Below are positions 24,837 through 32,850 of a stretch of 64,000 nucleotides of DNA, piece by piece. The translations under genes and the position numbers were made by a program. Numbering within the stretch: position 1 is the stretch's first letter; each line of letters opens with the position of its first letter. The stretch lies in NCBI RefSeq assembly GCF_000298195.1, contig NZ_BAHC01000069.1:59716-123715 (forward strand), read 5' to 3'. This stretch comes from Gordonia rhizosphera NBRC 16068. GTDB taxonomy: Bacteria; Actinomycetota; Actinomycetes; Mycobacteriales; Mycobacteriaceae. The notes beneath the pieces are model-generated. The model saw nothing but the letters and a program-made list of their open reading frames with translations, ran no database searches and was not told the DNA's origin.

Positions 24837-25886
24837 TCACGACGTCGACGTGTGTTGCATCTCCCCGAGCGCCGGCGCGGGCCGGTAGTCGGGTTCGAAG
24901 TCGGACACCCGGATCGGGCACCGCACCGTCCGAAAGCCTCCCGCCTCGACGACGACCTCCGGTGTCTCCGCCAACGCCTCCGGCAACGACCGCACCGCGG
25001 CGACCGGGACGCCGAGGGGTTTCAGACGCTTCTCCCAATGGTCGGCCGAGTCGGTGGCGAGCGCGGCCGTCACCGCGGCGAGCACCTCGTCGCGGCGCTC
25101 CGCACGCTCTGCCATCCGCCAGAACCCGTCGATGCCGGCCTCGGTGGCGAATGATCGCCAGAAACCGTCGTGGGTGATGAAGAGGGCGATGTGCCCGTCG
25201 GCGGTCGGGAACATCTGCGCCGGAACGTAGTACGAATGCGCACCCCATGCCCGACGGACCGGTTCGGTCCCGGTGTTGAGGTAGGCCGAGGCGTGATAGT
25301 TCAGTTGCGACAGCATGACGTCGTGCAGCGACACGTCGATCTGCCCGCCCCGGCCGGAGACGATCTGCGCGAGCAGTCCGAGCGCAGCGGTGAGGCCGGT
25401 GGAATTGTCCGCCGACGAATAACCCGGCAGTGTCGGCGGTCCGTCCGGATCCCCGGTCAGCGCGGCCACCCCGGTGGCCGCCTGGATGACGTAGTCGAAG
25501 GCGGGGTCATCCCCGGCGTACAGGCCGTATCCGGTGATCGCCACACAGACGATCCGCTCGTTGAATCGCCGGAGCTTCTCGTACGTCAGTCCCAGTCGGT
25601 GAATCGCCGACGGCTTCAGATTCACCAGCAGCGCATGGGCATCCGCGACGAGCTCGCCGAGCCTCGCCTGCCCCTCCGCGACGGTCAGATCCAAACAGAC
25701 ACTGCTCTTCCCACGGTTCAGACTGACGAAGTAGGCGTCGCTCACCTGCCGGGAGATGTCCCCGGTCTCGGGTTCGATCTTGATCACCTCGGCACCGAGG
25801 TCGGCCAGCATCATCGTGGCGTAGGGCCCGGCCAGCATCGTGCCGACCTCGAGAACTCGGATCCCCGCCAGGGGCCCCGACGTCAC
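24837..25886 (-). CDS. Class III (CaiB/BaiF) CoA-transferase
   Basis: A 349-aa family III CoA-transferase. LEVGTMLAGPYATMMLADLGAEVIKIE (residues ~12-38) is the CoA-binding signature, and the catalytic Asp is expected in PGYSSADNSTG near 154-164. It moves CoA between acids, saving ATP, and could load the substrate of the neighbouring mutase or recycle a dicarboxylate. GTG start in a GTGA overlap with the LLM oxidoreductase. It is shorter than typical members (380-400 aa), and the C-terminus is compact. Confidence 0.85.
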   Translation of the reverse strand: MTSGPLAGIRVLEVGTMLAGPYATMMLADLGAEVIKIEPETGDISRQVSDAYFVSLNRGKSSVCLDLTVAEGQARLGELVADAHALLVNLKPSAIHRLGLTYEKLRRFNERIVCVAITGYGLYAGDDPAFDYVIQAATGVAALTGDPDGPPTLPGYSSADNSTGLTAALGLLAQIVSGRGGQIDVSLHDVMLSQLNYHASAYLNTGTEPVRRAWGAHSYYVPAQMFPTADGHIALFITHDGFWRSFATEAGIDGFWRMAERAERRDEVLAAVTAALATDSADHWEKRLKPLGVPVAAVRSLPEALAETPEVVVEAGGFRTVRCPIRVSDFEPDYRPAPALGEMQHTSTS

Positions 25887-26839
25887 CGAAGCTCTTTCGC
25901 CAGTTCCGCGATGACCTCACGGGTGCGGTATTTCGACGCGATCAGTTCGTCGCGCGTGTCGCCGATCGGCAGCAGCCGCATCGAGATGTCGGTCACCCCG
26001 GCCTTCTCGAAACGGCGGAACCGTTCGAGGATCGCGTCCTCGTCCCCGGCGGCACACAGGTCGCCGACATCGCGGGCGTCGCCGTGCTCGAGGAGCCGCT
26101 GGTAGTTCGGTGAGAACTCGGCCTCGGCGAGGATGCGGTTGGCACGTTCCCGCGCCTCGTCGACCTCCGATGGACGACACAGACATACGGGCAGCCCGGC
26201 GACGATGCGAGGCGCCGGCCGGCCGGCGTGCTCGGCGGCCTCGTTGATACGCGGAGCGATGTGGTCGGCGATGGCGCGTTCGTCGGCCATCCAGAGGATC
26301 GTTCCGTCCGCACGCTCGCCGGCCAACCGCAGCATCACCGGGCCGAGCGCCGCCAGCAAGACGGGAATCGGTGCGACGGGACCGAGTTCGAGCGGATTGT
26401 GCACGGTGAACGACGAGTTCTCGACGTCGACCGGACCCGGCCCGTGCAGTGCCTGATCGAGCACGTCAAGATAGTCGCGGGTGAATGCGGCGGGTTTTTC
26501 GTAGGGGATACCGAGCATGTCCTCGACGATCCAGTGATGCGAGGGGCCGACACCCAGTGCGAGTCGACCACCCGCCGCAGCGTGAGCCGAGAGTGCCTGT
26601 CGCGCAAGGGCTATGGGATGCTGAGCCTGCAGCGGAACCACCGCCGTGCCGAGTTCGATCCGATTCGTCCGGGCGCCCATCAGCGCCACCGTGATGAGCG
26701 CGTCGAAATCGGTCGGCACCTGGGGTATCCAGGCGGTGTCCAGTCCGGCCGACTCCGCCCAGTCGATGTCCTTCATCATCCGATCGACCTTGCGCGCGGA
26801 GTCCCCCCGCTCGGGTCCGATCATCACGCCGATCCGCAT
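25883..26839 (-). CDS. LLM-class (probably F420-dependent) oxidoreductase
   Basis: A 318-aa luciferase-like TIM-barrel protein. MRIGVMIGP, GLDTAWIPQV, IELGTAVVPLQAQHPIALARQA and GGRLALGVGPSH are the usual F420 enzyme landmarks. GGAGG lies just before the ATG. It sits between mutase and CoA-transferase genes, so it probably reduces or oxidises a CoA ester or ketone of this pathway. FMN instead of F420 is possible; the sequence alone does not settle it. Confidence 0.8.
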   Translation of the reverse strand: MRIGVMIGPERGDSARKVDRMMKDIDWAESAGLDTAWIPQVPTDFDALITVALMGARTNRIELGTAVVPLQAQHPIALARQALSAHAAAGGRLALGVGPSHHWIVEDMLGIPYEKPAAFTRDYLDVLDQALHGPGPVDVENSSFTVHNPLELGPVAPIPVLLAALGPVMLRLAGERADGTILWMADERAIADHIAPRINEAAEHAGRPAPRIVAGLPVCLCRPSEVDEARERANRILAEAEFSPNYQRLLEHGDARDVGDLCAAGDEDAILERFRRFEKAGVTDISMRLLPIGDTRDELIASKYRTREVIAELAKELR

Positions 26840-26869
26840 ACTGCCTCCGATGGTCTGGTTGTACGCCGG

Positions 26870-27271
26870 TCAGGGCGTCGCGGTTTCCTCGGTCAGGGCG
26901 CGTACCTCGGTCACCAGTGTCTCCAGTGGCGTCCCGGTGGGAAACACCGCCGCGGCGCCGGCGTCGAGGAGCTTCTTGACGTCGCCCTGCGGGATGGTGC
27001 CGCCGACCACCACCGCGATGTCACCGGCGTCGGCGGCGCGCAGCGCGTCGATGGTGCGGGTGGTCAGGGCGACGTGCGCGCCGGACAGGATGCTCAACCC
27101 GACGACGGCGACATCCTCGTGCAGGGCGATGGAGACGATGTCCTCGATCCGCTGCCGGATACCGGTGTAGATGACCTCGAATCCGGCGTCACGCAGGGTC
27201 CGTGCCACGATCTTGGCACCGCGATCGTGGCCGTCGAGACCCGGCTTCGCGACCAGGATGCGGGCGGTCAT
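26870..27271 (-). CDS. Acyl-CoA mutase small subunit (B12-binding)
   Basis: A 133-aa cobalamin-binding subunit. KPGLDGHDRG gives K9, D13 and the cobalt-ligating H15, equivalent to K604/D608/H610 of methylmalonyl-CoA mutase. GLSILSGAH and VVVGGTIPQGDV complete the B12 pocket. The ATG overlaps the large-subunit stop by one base (TGATG). The split layout is the type found in isobutyryl-CoA, 2-hydroxyisobutyryl-CoA and archaeal methylmalonyl-CoA mutases. Confidence 0.9.
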   Translation of the reverse strand: MTARILVAKPGLDGHDRGAKIVARTLRDAGFEVIYTGIRQRIEDIVSIALHEDVAVVGLSILSGAHVALTTRTIDALRAADAGDIAVVVGGTIPQGDVKKLLDAGAAAVFPTGTPLETLVTEVRALTEETATP

Positions 27272-28848
27272 CAGAAGACCACCGGCTGGGAGAACTCGCC
27301 CCACACGTTCTTGAGCGTGGACACCATCTCGCCGACGGTGCAGTAGGCGTTGGCGCAGTCGATCAGTGCGTGCATCAGATTGTCAGTTCCCTCGGCGGAC
27401 CGGGACAGAGCCGCCAGCGTCTGCTTGACCGCATCCGCGTCGCGTTCCGATTTCACCTTCGCCAGACGCTTGAGTTGCAGTTCCCTTCCTTCCGCGTCGA
27501 GTTCGTAGGTGGCGATCTCCGGTGATTCCTCCTGCGAGACAAACCGGTTCACCCCGACCACTGGTCGTTCACCTCGCTCGATATCCTGGTGTACCCGGTA
27601 GGCCTCGTCGGCGATCAGGCCCTGCAGATAGCCGTCCTCGATTGCCCGCACCATGCCGCCGTGGGCATCGAGATCGGCCATGATGTCGATGATCCGTTCC
27701 TCGGTGGCGTCGGTGAGGGCCTCCACGAAGTACGAGCCACCGAGCGGGTCGGCGACGCGGGTCACGCCGGTCTCGATGGCGAGGATCTGCTGCGTCCGCA
27801 ACGCGAGGGTCGCGGACTCCTCGCTCGGCAGCGCGAACGGTTCGTCCCAGGCGGCGGTGAACATGGACTGCACACCGCCGAGGACCGATGCCATGGCCTC
27901 GTAGGCGACTCGCACGAGGTTGTTCTGTGCCTGAGGCGCATACAGGGACGCGCCGCCGGCCACGCAGCCGAACCGGAACATGGACGCCTTGTCCGCCGTC
28001 GCTCCGTACCGTTCGCGCACGATCGTCGCCCAGCGGCGCCGGCCGGCCCGGTACTTGGCGATCTCCTCGAAGAAGTCGCCGTGGGTGTAGAAAAAGAACG
28101 AGATCTGCGGCGCGAACTGATCGATGGTCATCCGACCGCGCTCAATCACCGTGTCGCAGTATGTGACACCGTCGGCGAGGGTGAACGCCATCTCCTGCAC
28201 GGCGTTGGCGCCCGCGTCACGGAAGTGCGCACCCGCCACCGAGATCGCGTTGAAGCGGGGCACCTCGGCCGCGCAGAACTCGATCGTGTCGGCGATCAGT
28301 CGCAGCGAGGGCTCCGGTGGCCAGATCCACGTGCCGCGCGACGCGTATTCCTTCAGGATGTCGTTCTGGATGGTGCCGGTGAGCTTCTCGCGCGGTACGC
28401 CCTTGCGCTCGGCCGCCGCGACATAGAACGCGAGCAGGATCGCGGCAGTGCCGTTGATCGTGAAGCTCGTGCTGATCTTGTCCAGCGGGATACCGTCGAA
28501 GAGGATCTCGGCGTCGGCGAGGGTGTCGACCGCACAGCCGACACGCCCGACCTCCTCGGAGACCTCCGGGTCGTCGGAGTCGTATCCGCACTGTGTCGGC
28601 AGATCGAGCGCCACCGACAGTCCGGTACCGCCCTGCTCGAGAAGATACCGATAGCGCCGGTTCGATTCTTCGGCGGTGCCGAAACCCGAGTACTGCCGAA
28701 ACGTCCACGTCCGGCCTCGGTAGCCATTGGGGAAGTTGCCGCGGGTGAACGGGAACTCGCCCGGCCTCGGTGGCGTCGTGGGGCTGTCCCCCGGGCCGTA
28801 AGAGATCTCGAGCGGGATACCCGATGCGGTCTCAGTCATGTAGTCCAT
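27271..28848 (-). CDS. Acyl-CoA mutase large subunit, methylmalonyl-like active site
   Basis: A 525-aa TIM-barrel subunit. Compared with methylmalonyl-CoA mutase, RQY53SGFG keeps Tyr89, TIQ161NDILKEYASR171 keeps Gln197 and Arg207, and H208 keeps His244. Isobutyryl-CoA mutase has Phe and Gln instead of that Tyr and Arg. The substrate should therefore carry a carboxylate next to the migrating carbon. No carboxylation enzyme is nearby. It heads the operon mutase-L, mutase-S, LLM, CoA-transferase behind operator g. Alternative ATG at 28839. A specialised substituted methylmalonyl- or methylsuccinyl-type reaction is inferred. Confidence 0.88.
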   Translation of the reverse strand: MDYMTETASGIPLEISYGPGDSPTTPPRPGEFPFTRGNFPNGYRGRTWTFRQYSGFGTAEESNRRYRYLLEQGGTGLSVALDLPTQCGYDSDDPEVSEEVGRVGCAVDTLADAEILFDGIPLDKISTSFTINGTAAILLAFYVAAAERKGVPREKLTGTIQNDILKEYASRGTWIWPPEPSLRLIADTIEFCAAEVPRFNAISVAGAHFRDAGANAVQEMAFTLADGVTYCDTVIERGRMTIDQFAPQISFFFYTHGDFFEEIAKYRAGRRRWATIVRERYGATADKASMFRFGCVAGGASLYAPQAQNNLVRVAYEAMASVLGGVQSMFTAAWDEPFALPSEESATLALRTQQILAIETGVTRVADPLGGSYFVEALTDATEERIIDIMADLDAHGGMVRAIEDGYLQGLIADEAYRVHQDIERGERPVVGVNRFVSQEESPEIATYELDAEGRELQLKRLAKVKSERDADAVKQTLAALSRSAEGTDNLMHALIDCANAYCTVGEMVSTLKNVWGEFSQPVVF

Positions 28849-28902
28849 CAGCGGATACGTTACTTTCCATTTCAGAGAATGCCAATACCGATCTGATCAG
28901 AA

Positions 28903-28917
28903 GAGAATCATATTCTC
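28903..28917. promoter_or_regulatory. Regulon operator site g (GAGAAT-CAT-ATTCTC)
   Basis: Perfect inverted repeat in the 99-bp divergent gap between the mutase operon (minus) and the DtxR-fold regulator operon (plus). A further GAGAAT half-site lies at 28875-28880. Confidence 0.78.
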
Positions 28918-28947
28918 ACTATCAGAGATTGGTGTTACGCTAGCCTT

Positions 28948-29667
28948 GTGATCGCTGACCCAGCTGAGCAGACATCGTCCGAGGTACCGCTCGCCGAGCT
29001 CTCCGCAGTGTCGCGTGACTACCTGAAGGCCATCTGGAGCGCGGGCGAGTGGTCGACTGCCAAGGTCACGACATCGTCGCTGGCCGAACAGCTCGATGTC
29101 GCGCCCTCGACCGTCTCGACAAACCTGCGTCGGCTCGCCGAGCGTGGACTGGTGATCCATCAGCCCTACGGAGGGGTCCGACTCACCGGGTCCGGCACCA
29201 GCGCGGCGCTCGCCATCATCCGCCGCCAGCGCCTCTTCGAGACCTTCCTCGTGCAGGAAATGGGCTACGGGTGGCATGAGGTCCACGACGACGCCACCGC
29301 ACTCGCGTCCGCCGCTTCCGATCGTCTGATCGACTACCTCGATGACCGGCTCGGATATCCGACGAGGGACCCGCACGGCGACCCGATCCCGGACCCCGAC
29401 GGCGCCGTTGCGCCGATGACACTGATCTCGCTCTCCACCTGCACCACGGGCGACCGGGGCGTCATCACGCGTATCGACGACTCCGACCCGGCGATGCTCG
29501 AGTACTTCGACCGTGTCGACCTCACCCTCGACCAGCTCGTCACCGTCGGTGCGACAAGGCCGTTCGCCGGAACCATGTCGGTCTCGACGGAAGACGGACC
29601 CACCGACATCGTGCTCGGCGATGTGGCCGCGCGCTCGATCTGGATCACCCGCTGCGACCGCACCTGA
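28948..29667 (+). CDS. DtxR/MntR-fold transcriptional regulator lacking primary metal ligands
   Basis: A 239-aa protein. A winged helix-turn-helix lies at about residues 20-80 (TTSSLAEQLDVAPSTVSTNLRRLAERG), then the DtxR dimerisation domain and a C-terminal FeoA/SH3-like domain with GDRGVITRIDDSDPAMLEYF. Aligned by VHDDA to DtxR, the metal residues Cys102, Glu105 and His106 are T117, A120 and S121, and His79 is Q94. Glu83 and His98 are kept as E98 and H113. It is thus unlikely to be an ordinary iron or manganese sensor. GTG start with a TACGCT box 6-7 bases upstream suggests leaderless translation. It may control part of the locus or its own operon. Confidence 0.8.
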   Translation: MIADPAEQTSSEVPLAELSAVSRDYLKAIWSAGEWSTAKVTTSSLAEQLDVAPSTVSTNLRRLAERGLVIHQPYGGVRLTGSGTSAALAIIRRQRLFETFLVQEMGYGWHEVHDDATALASAASDRLIDYLDDRLGYPTRDPHGDPIPDPDGAVAPMTLISLSTCTTGDRGVITRIDDSDPAMLEYFDRVDLTLDQLVTVGATRPFAGTMSVSTEDGPTDIVLGDVAARSIWITRCDRT

Positions 29668-29704
29668 CGAGTTCCCTGCCAGCCCAGCGACGAAGGAGAT
29701 GTAG

Positions 29705-30967
29705 ATGAACGTTGACGACCTGGTGCTGATCAGCATCGACGACCACGTCGTCGAACCGCCGGACATGTTCGGACGCCATGTTCCGGAGAAGTATCGGGAA
29801 TACGCCCCGACGGTGGTCACCGACGACAAGGGGGTGGACCAGTGGATATACATGGGCAAGCAGGCCGGGGTCAGTGGCCTCAATGCTGTCGTGTCCTGGC
29901 CGGCCGAGGAGTGGGGACGCGACCCGGCAGGCTTCGCCGAGATGCGTCCGGGCACCTATGACGTCCATGAGCGCGTTCGCGACATGAGCCGCAACGGGAT
30001 CTGGGCATCCATGTGCTTCCCCACCTTTGCGGGATTCTCTGCGCGCCACCTCAATCAACACCAGAGCGACATCACCATCGTGATGGTCTCGGCGTACAAC
30101 GACTGGCACATCGATGAGTGGGCCGGCGCCTACCCCGACCGCTTCATCCCCCTCGCGCTCCTGCCCACGTGGAATGTGGAGGCGATGTGTGCCGAGATCC
30201 GCCGGGTCGCCGCCAAGGGATGCCGCGCCGTGACGATGCCCGAACTGCCTCATCTCGAAGGGCTGCCCAGCTATCACAACATGGACTACTGGGGTCCGGT
30301 GTTCGAGACGTTGTCCGAGACAGGCCTGGTGATGTGCCTGCACATCGGCACCGGCTTCGGCGCCCTGAACCTGGCGAAGGACTCGACCATCGACAGCCTC
30401 ATGGTGCTCGCGAGCCAGATCTCGGCGCTGGCCGCGCAGGATCTGTTGTGGGGTCCCGCGATGCGTACCTATCCAGACCTGAAGTTCGCCTTCTCCGAGG
30501 GCGGAATCGGTTGGATACCTTTCTATCTCGACCGTTGCGACCGGCACTACACCAACCAGAGATGGCTGCGTCGCGACTTCGGCGGCAAGCTGCCCAGCCA
30601 GGTCTTCAAGGAACATTCGCTGGCCTGCTACGTCACCGACAAGACCGCGCTGAAGTTCCGTCACGAGATCGGTATCGACATCATCGCCTGGGAGTGCGAC
30701 TATCCCCACTCGGACTGCTTCTGGCCCGACGCGCCCGAGCAGATGCTCGGCGAACTGCAGGCCGCCGACGCCGACGATGCCGACATCGACAAGATCTCGT
30801 TCCAGAACTCGGCCCGGTTCTTCAACTGGGACCCGCTGGCGACCAAGGCGCGCGACGAGATCAATGTGGGCGCGCTCCGACGCTCGGCCGCCGACGTCGA
30901 TGTGTCGATACGCTCACGCGAGGAGTGGAAGCGCCGCTACGCCGAGAAGCACATGGCCAAGGCGTAG
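29705..30967 (+). CDS. Amidohydrolase 2 (ACMSD-like) metal-dependent hydrolase/decarboxylase
   Basis: A 420-aa TIM-barrel protein. ISIDDHVVEPPDMF near residues 9-22 is the first metal motif, CLHIG a mid-barrel His, and WECDYPHSDCFWP the terminal Asp. This branch includes 2-amino-3-carboxymuconate-semialdehyde decarboxylase and other decarboxylases/hydrolases; many copies occur in actinobacterial steroid and terpenoid loci without known reaction. GGAG lies 7 bases before the ATG. It follows the DtxR-fold gene by 37 bases, so both share operator g. Confidence 0.8.
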   Translation: MNVDDLVLISIDDHVVEPPDMFGRHVPEKYREYAPTVVTDDKGVDQWIYMGKQAGVSGLNAVVSWPAEEWGRDPAGFAEMRPGTYDVHERVRDMSRNGIWASMCFPTFAGFSARHLNQHQSDITIVMVSAYNDWHIDEWAGAYPDRFIPLALLPTWNVEAMCAEIRRVAAKGCRAVTMPELPHLEGLPSYHNMDYWGPVFETLSETGLVMCLHIGTGFGALNLAKDSTIDSLMVLASQISALAAQDLLWGPAMRTYPDLKFAFSEGGIGWIPFYLDRCDRHYTNQRWLRRDFGGKLPSQVFKEHSLACYVTDKTALKFRHEIGIDIIAWECDYPHSDCFWPDAPEQMLGELQAADADDADIDKISFQNSARFFNWDPLATKARDEINVGALRRSAADVDVSIRSREEWKRRYAEKHMAKA

Positions 30968-30986
30968 GCCTTACGCCAAGCTCGAA

Positions 30987-31058
30987 AGTTCTTCCCCCGG
31001 GTACGGTTTCGTCCTCTGGATGCAGCTGGGGGACGTAACCATACCCGGGGGAGGAACT
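30987..31058. repeat. Long imperfect inverted repeat (28-bp arms), probable terminator
   Basis: Arms 30987-31014 and 31031-31058 match at 25 of 28 positions around a 16-base loop; the core is CCCCCGGGTACGGTT against its complement. It fills the gap between two convergent genes ending at 30967 and 31072. It is unusually long for a terminator, so a relic of a small mobile repeat is possible. Confidence 0.6.
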
Positions 31059-31071
31059 GATGACGGCCGCG

Positions 31072-32151
31072 TCAGGGGCGCGCGACGAGGCCGCGCCCGG
31101 TGACCGGCGGCAGATCCAGGGCGGTCACGAGTCCGGGTTTCGCATCGACCACGGCAGCAACGGAATTCACCAGTCGCATCGCCGTGATGATCATCCCGGA
31201 TACGTTGTGGTCGCCGTGCTCGCCACGGTGGGTGAACTCGACCGTCATCTCGGGTTCGCCGGAGATGAGGATGCGGTAGCACCCGTCGCCCTCGGCGGGT
31301 TTCGGCCAGTCCGGACACTGGTCGGGGTGGGTGCGGGTGTAGTGCTCGAGGACCACCCGGTCGACACCGCCGACCTGCCCGATCACCTCGAAATGCAGTG
31401 CTGCCATTGTCCCTTCGGCAATGTCGACGGACACTGTGGAGTAGTCGCGGTCCGCGGCGACCCGCTCGTGACGCTCGACCAGCGGTTCGTCCAACCTCAC
31501 CCCCAGCCCGGCGGCGAGCTGACGGACCACACTCCCCCAGCCCATGGCCAGCACCCCCGGGTAGAGCAGGATCGGGGTCTCGTCCATCGGCTGACCGAAA
31601 CCGAAGATGGTCTTCATGACGACGGGCTGATAGTAGGTCGAGTAGTCGGCGATCTCCAGGCAACGCAGCTCGTCGATTCGCTGCGACAGACTCGTCATCG
31701 CCAGCGGGAGCACGTCATTGGCGAAGCCGGGGTCGATGCCATTGACGTGCAGGCTGGCGTTACCGGTCCGGCCCGCGGCCTCGATCCGGTCGAGGAGGTC
31801 GACATCGAGGATGCCGGCGGGAAACTGCAGCACCACGGGGCCGCTGGACACCACGTTGATCCCGGCCTCGACGAAGGAGATGAGGTCGTCGATGGCCTCG
31901 AAGATCCGGTCGTCGGTCATCGCGGTGTGCACGATGCAGTCGGGTTTGAGTGCGATGAGCGCGTCGCGGTCATTCGTCGCGACCACGCCGAGGTCGCGAC
32001 CCAGGCCGGCGAGTTCGCCGGCATCCCGACCGACCTTCGCCAGGTCGGACACCCAGACCCCGACGAGTTCCAGATCCGGCCGGGCGTCGATTCCGGCGAT
32101 GGCGTGCCTGCCAACGGTCCCGGTCGACCACTCGACCACGCGCAGCGTCAT
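31072..32151 (-). CDS. NAD(P)-binding dihydrodipicolinate reductase-like protein
   Basis: A 359-aa Rossmann protein. VVEWSTGTVGRHAIAGI (residues 5-21) is a nucleotide-binding loop, and a DapB-like/2,4-diaminopentanoate dehydrogenase-like architecture follows (VSSGPVVLQFP, NGIDPGFANDVLPLA). Such proteins are usually annotated as dihydrodipicolinate reductase, but lysine synthesis is unlikely here. The ATG overlaps the stop of the membrane-protein gene (ATGA). A KstR-type site 11-24 bases upstream suggests cholesterol-linked control. Function is open: an oxidoreductase acting on a ketone or amine. Confidence 0.75.
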   Translation of the reverse strand: MTLRVVEWSTGTVGRHAIAGIDARPDLELVGVWVSDLAKVGRDAGELAGLGRDLGVVATNDRDALIALKPDCIVHTAMTDDRIFEAIDDLISFVEAGINVVSSGPVVLQFPAGILDVDLLDRIEAAGRTGNASLHVNGIDPGFANDVLPLAMTSLSQRIDELRCLEIADYSTYYQPVVMKTIFGFGQPMDETPILLYPGVLAMGWGSVVRQLAAGLGVRLDEPLVERHERVAADRDYSTVSVDIAEGTMAALHFEVIGQVGGVDRVVLEHYTRTHPDQCPDWPKPAEGDGCYRILISGEPEMTVEFTHRGEHGDHNVSGMIITAMRLVNSVAAVVDAKPGLVTALDLPPVTGRGLVARP

Positions 32152-32813
32152 GTCCCTAAATTAGAACATGTTCCACTTTCCTGGGTCCGGTTTGCCGAAG
32201 ACAGTGCCCGGTCACGCCGCCGCCACCACAGCCCGGTGATGGTGGCGACGGTCGCCGCCATGCAGACTCCGGCTCCAGCAAAGGCCACTGCCATCACCCA
32301 GCCCGGCGTGGTCTCGTCGACGAAGGGGCTGGGCAAGAAGGTGAACATCAGCCCGACCGACCACGCGGCGACATTCACCGGAATCCACCAGACCGCGCCG
32401 AACACACGGCCGCGCAGCACGAGGTACTGAGCGGTCGGGATACTCAGCAACAACGCGATCCCGCCGACGCCCATCACCACCCACACCACCGGATGTCCGA
32501 AGTCCACGTCAACACCCGAGTCGTCGAGGGTCGACGGGAGCATCCCCAACGACCAGGCGAACGACGCCGCGACCGCGGTGGCGGCCACCCACCGGACCAC
32601 CGGAACAGCGAGCAACGTCGGCCGCAACGCCATGGCCTGCCCGAGTCCCAGCAGCGCACCCTCACCCGCCCCGAAAACCACAACGGTGATCCACGCCGCC
32701 CATGGCGGGAAATCGAAGGTCGTGGTGAGCGCCAACGCTGATGCGGGAATCAGGAAACCGACTGACTCCGCGGCCGTCACCAGGCCGATCCACCGCCCGA
32801 TCGAGAATCTCAT
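32148..32813 (-). CDS. Predicted 6-TM membrane protein
   Basis: A 221-aa hydrophobic protein with six probable helices (for example ITVVVFGAGEGALLGLGQAM, VVWVVMGVGGIALLLSI and VNVAAWSVGLMFTF) and an Arg-rich C-terminal tail. No family recognised. The ATG at 32813 has GGAGGG just upstream; an ATG at 32828 is the alternative. Its last codons carry the KstR-type site of the next gene, so its 3' end doubles as a promoter region. Confidence 0.65.
   Translation of the reverse strand: MRFSIGRWIGLVTAAESVGFLIPASALALTTTFDFPPWAAWITVVVFGAGEGALLGLGQAMALRPTLLAVPVVRWVAATAVAASFAWSLGMLPSTLDDSGVDVDFGHPVVWVVMGVGGIALLLSIPTAQYLVLRGRVFGAVWWIPVNVAAWSVGLMFTFLPSPFVDETTPGWVMAVAFAGAGVCMAATVATITGLWWRRRDRALSSANRTQESGTCSNLGT
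32162..32175. promoter_or_regulatory. KstR-type operator (TnnAACnnGTTnnA)
   Basis: The 14 bases match all eight fixed positions of the KstR consensus. The site is 11 bases upstream of the ATG at 32151 and lies inside the 3' end of the preceding membrane-protein gene. It supports inclusion of the reductase-like gene in the cholesterol regulon. Confidence 0.55.
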
Positions 32814-32850
32814 CCGCCCTCCGATCATCGCGTGCCGTAGGGTCACGATC

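Noticed and set aside
27271..28848. Reading the mutase as isobutyryl-CoA mutase because the subunits are split
   Set aside because: The Tyr and Arg that define methylmalonyl-type substrates are retained (Y53, R171), where isobutyryl-CoA mutase has Phe and Gln.
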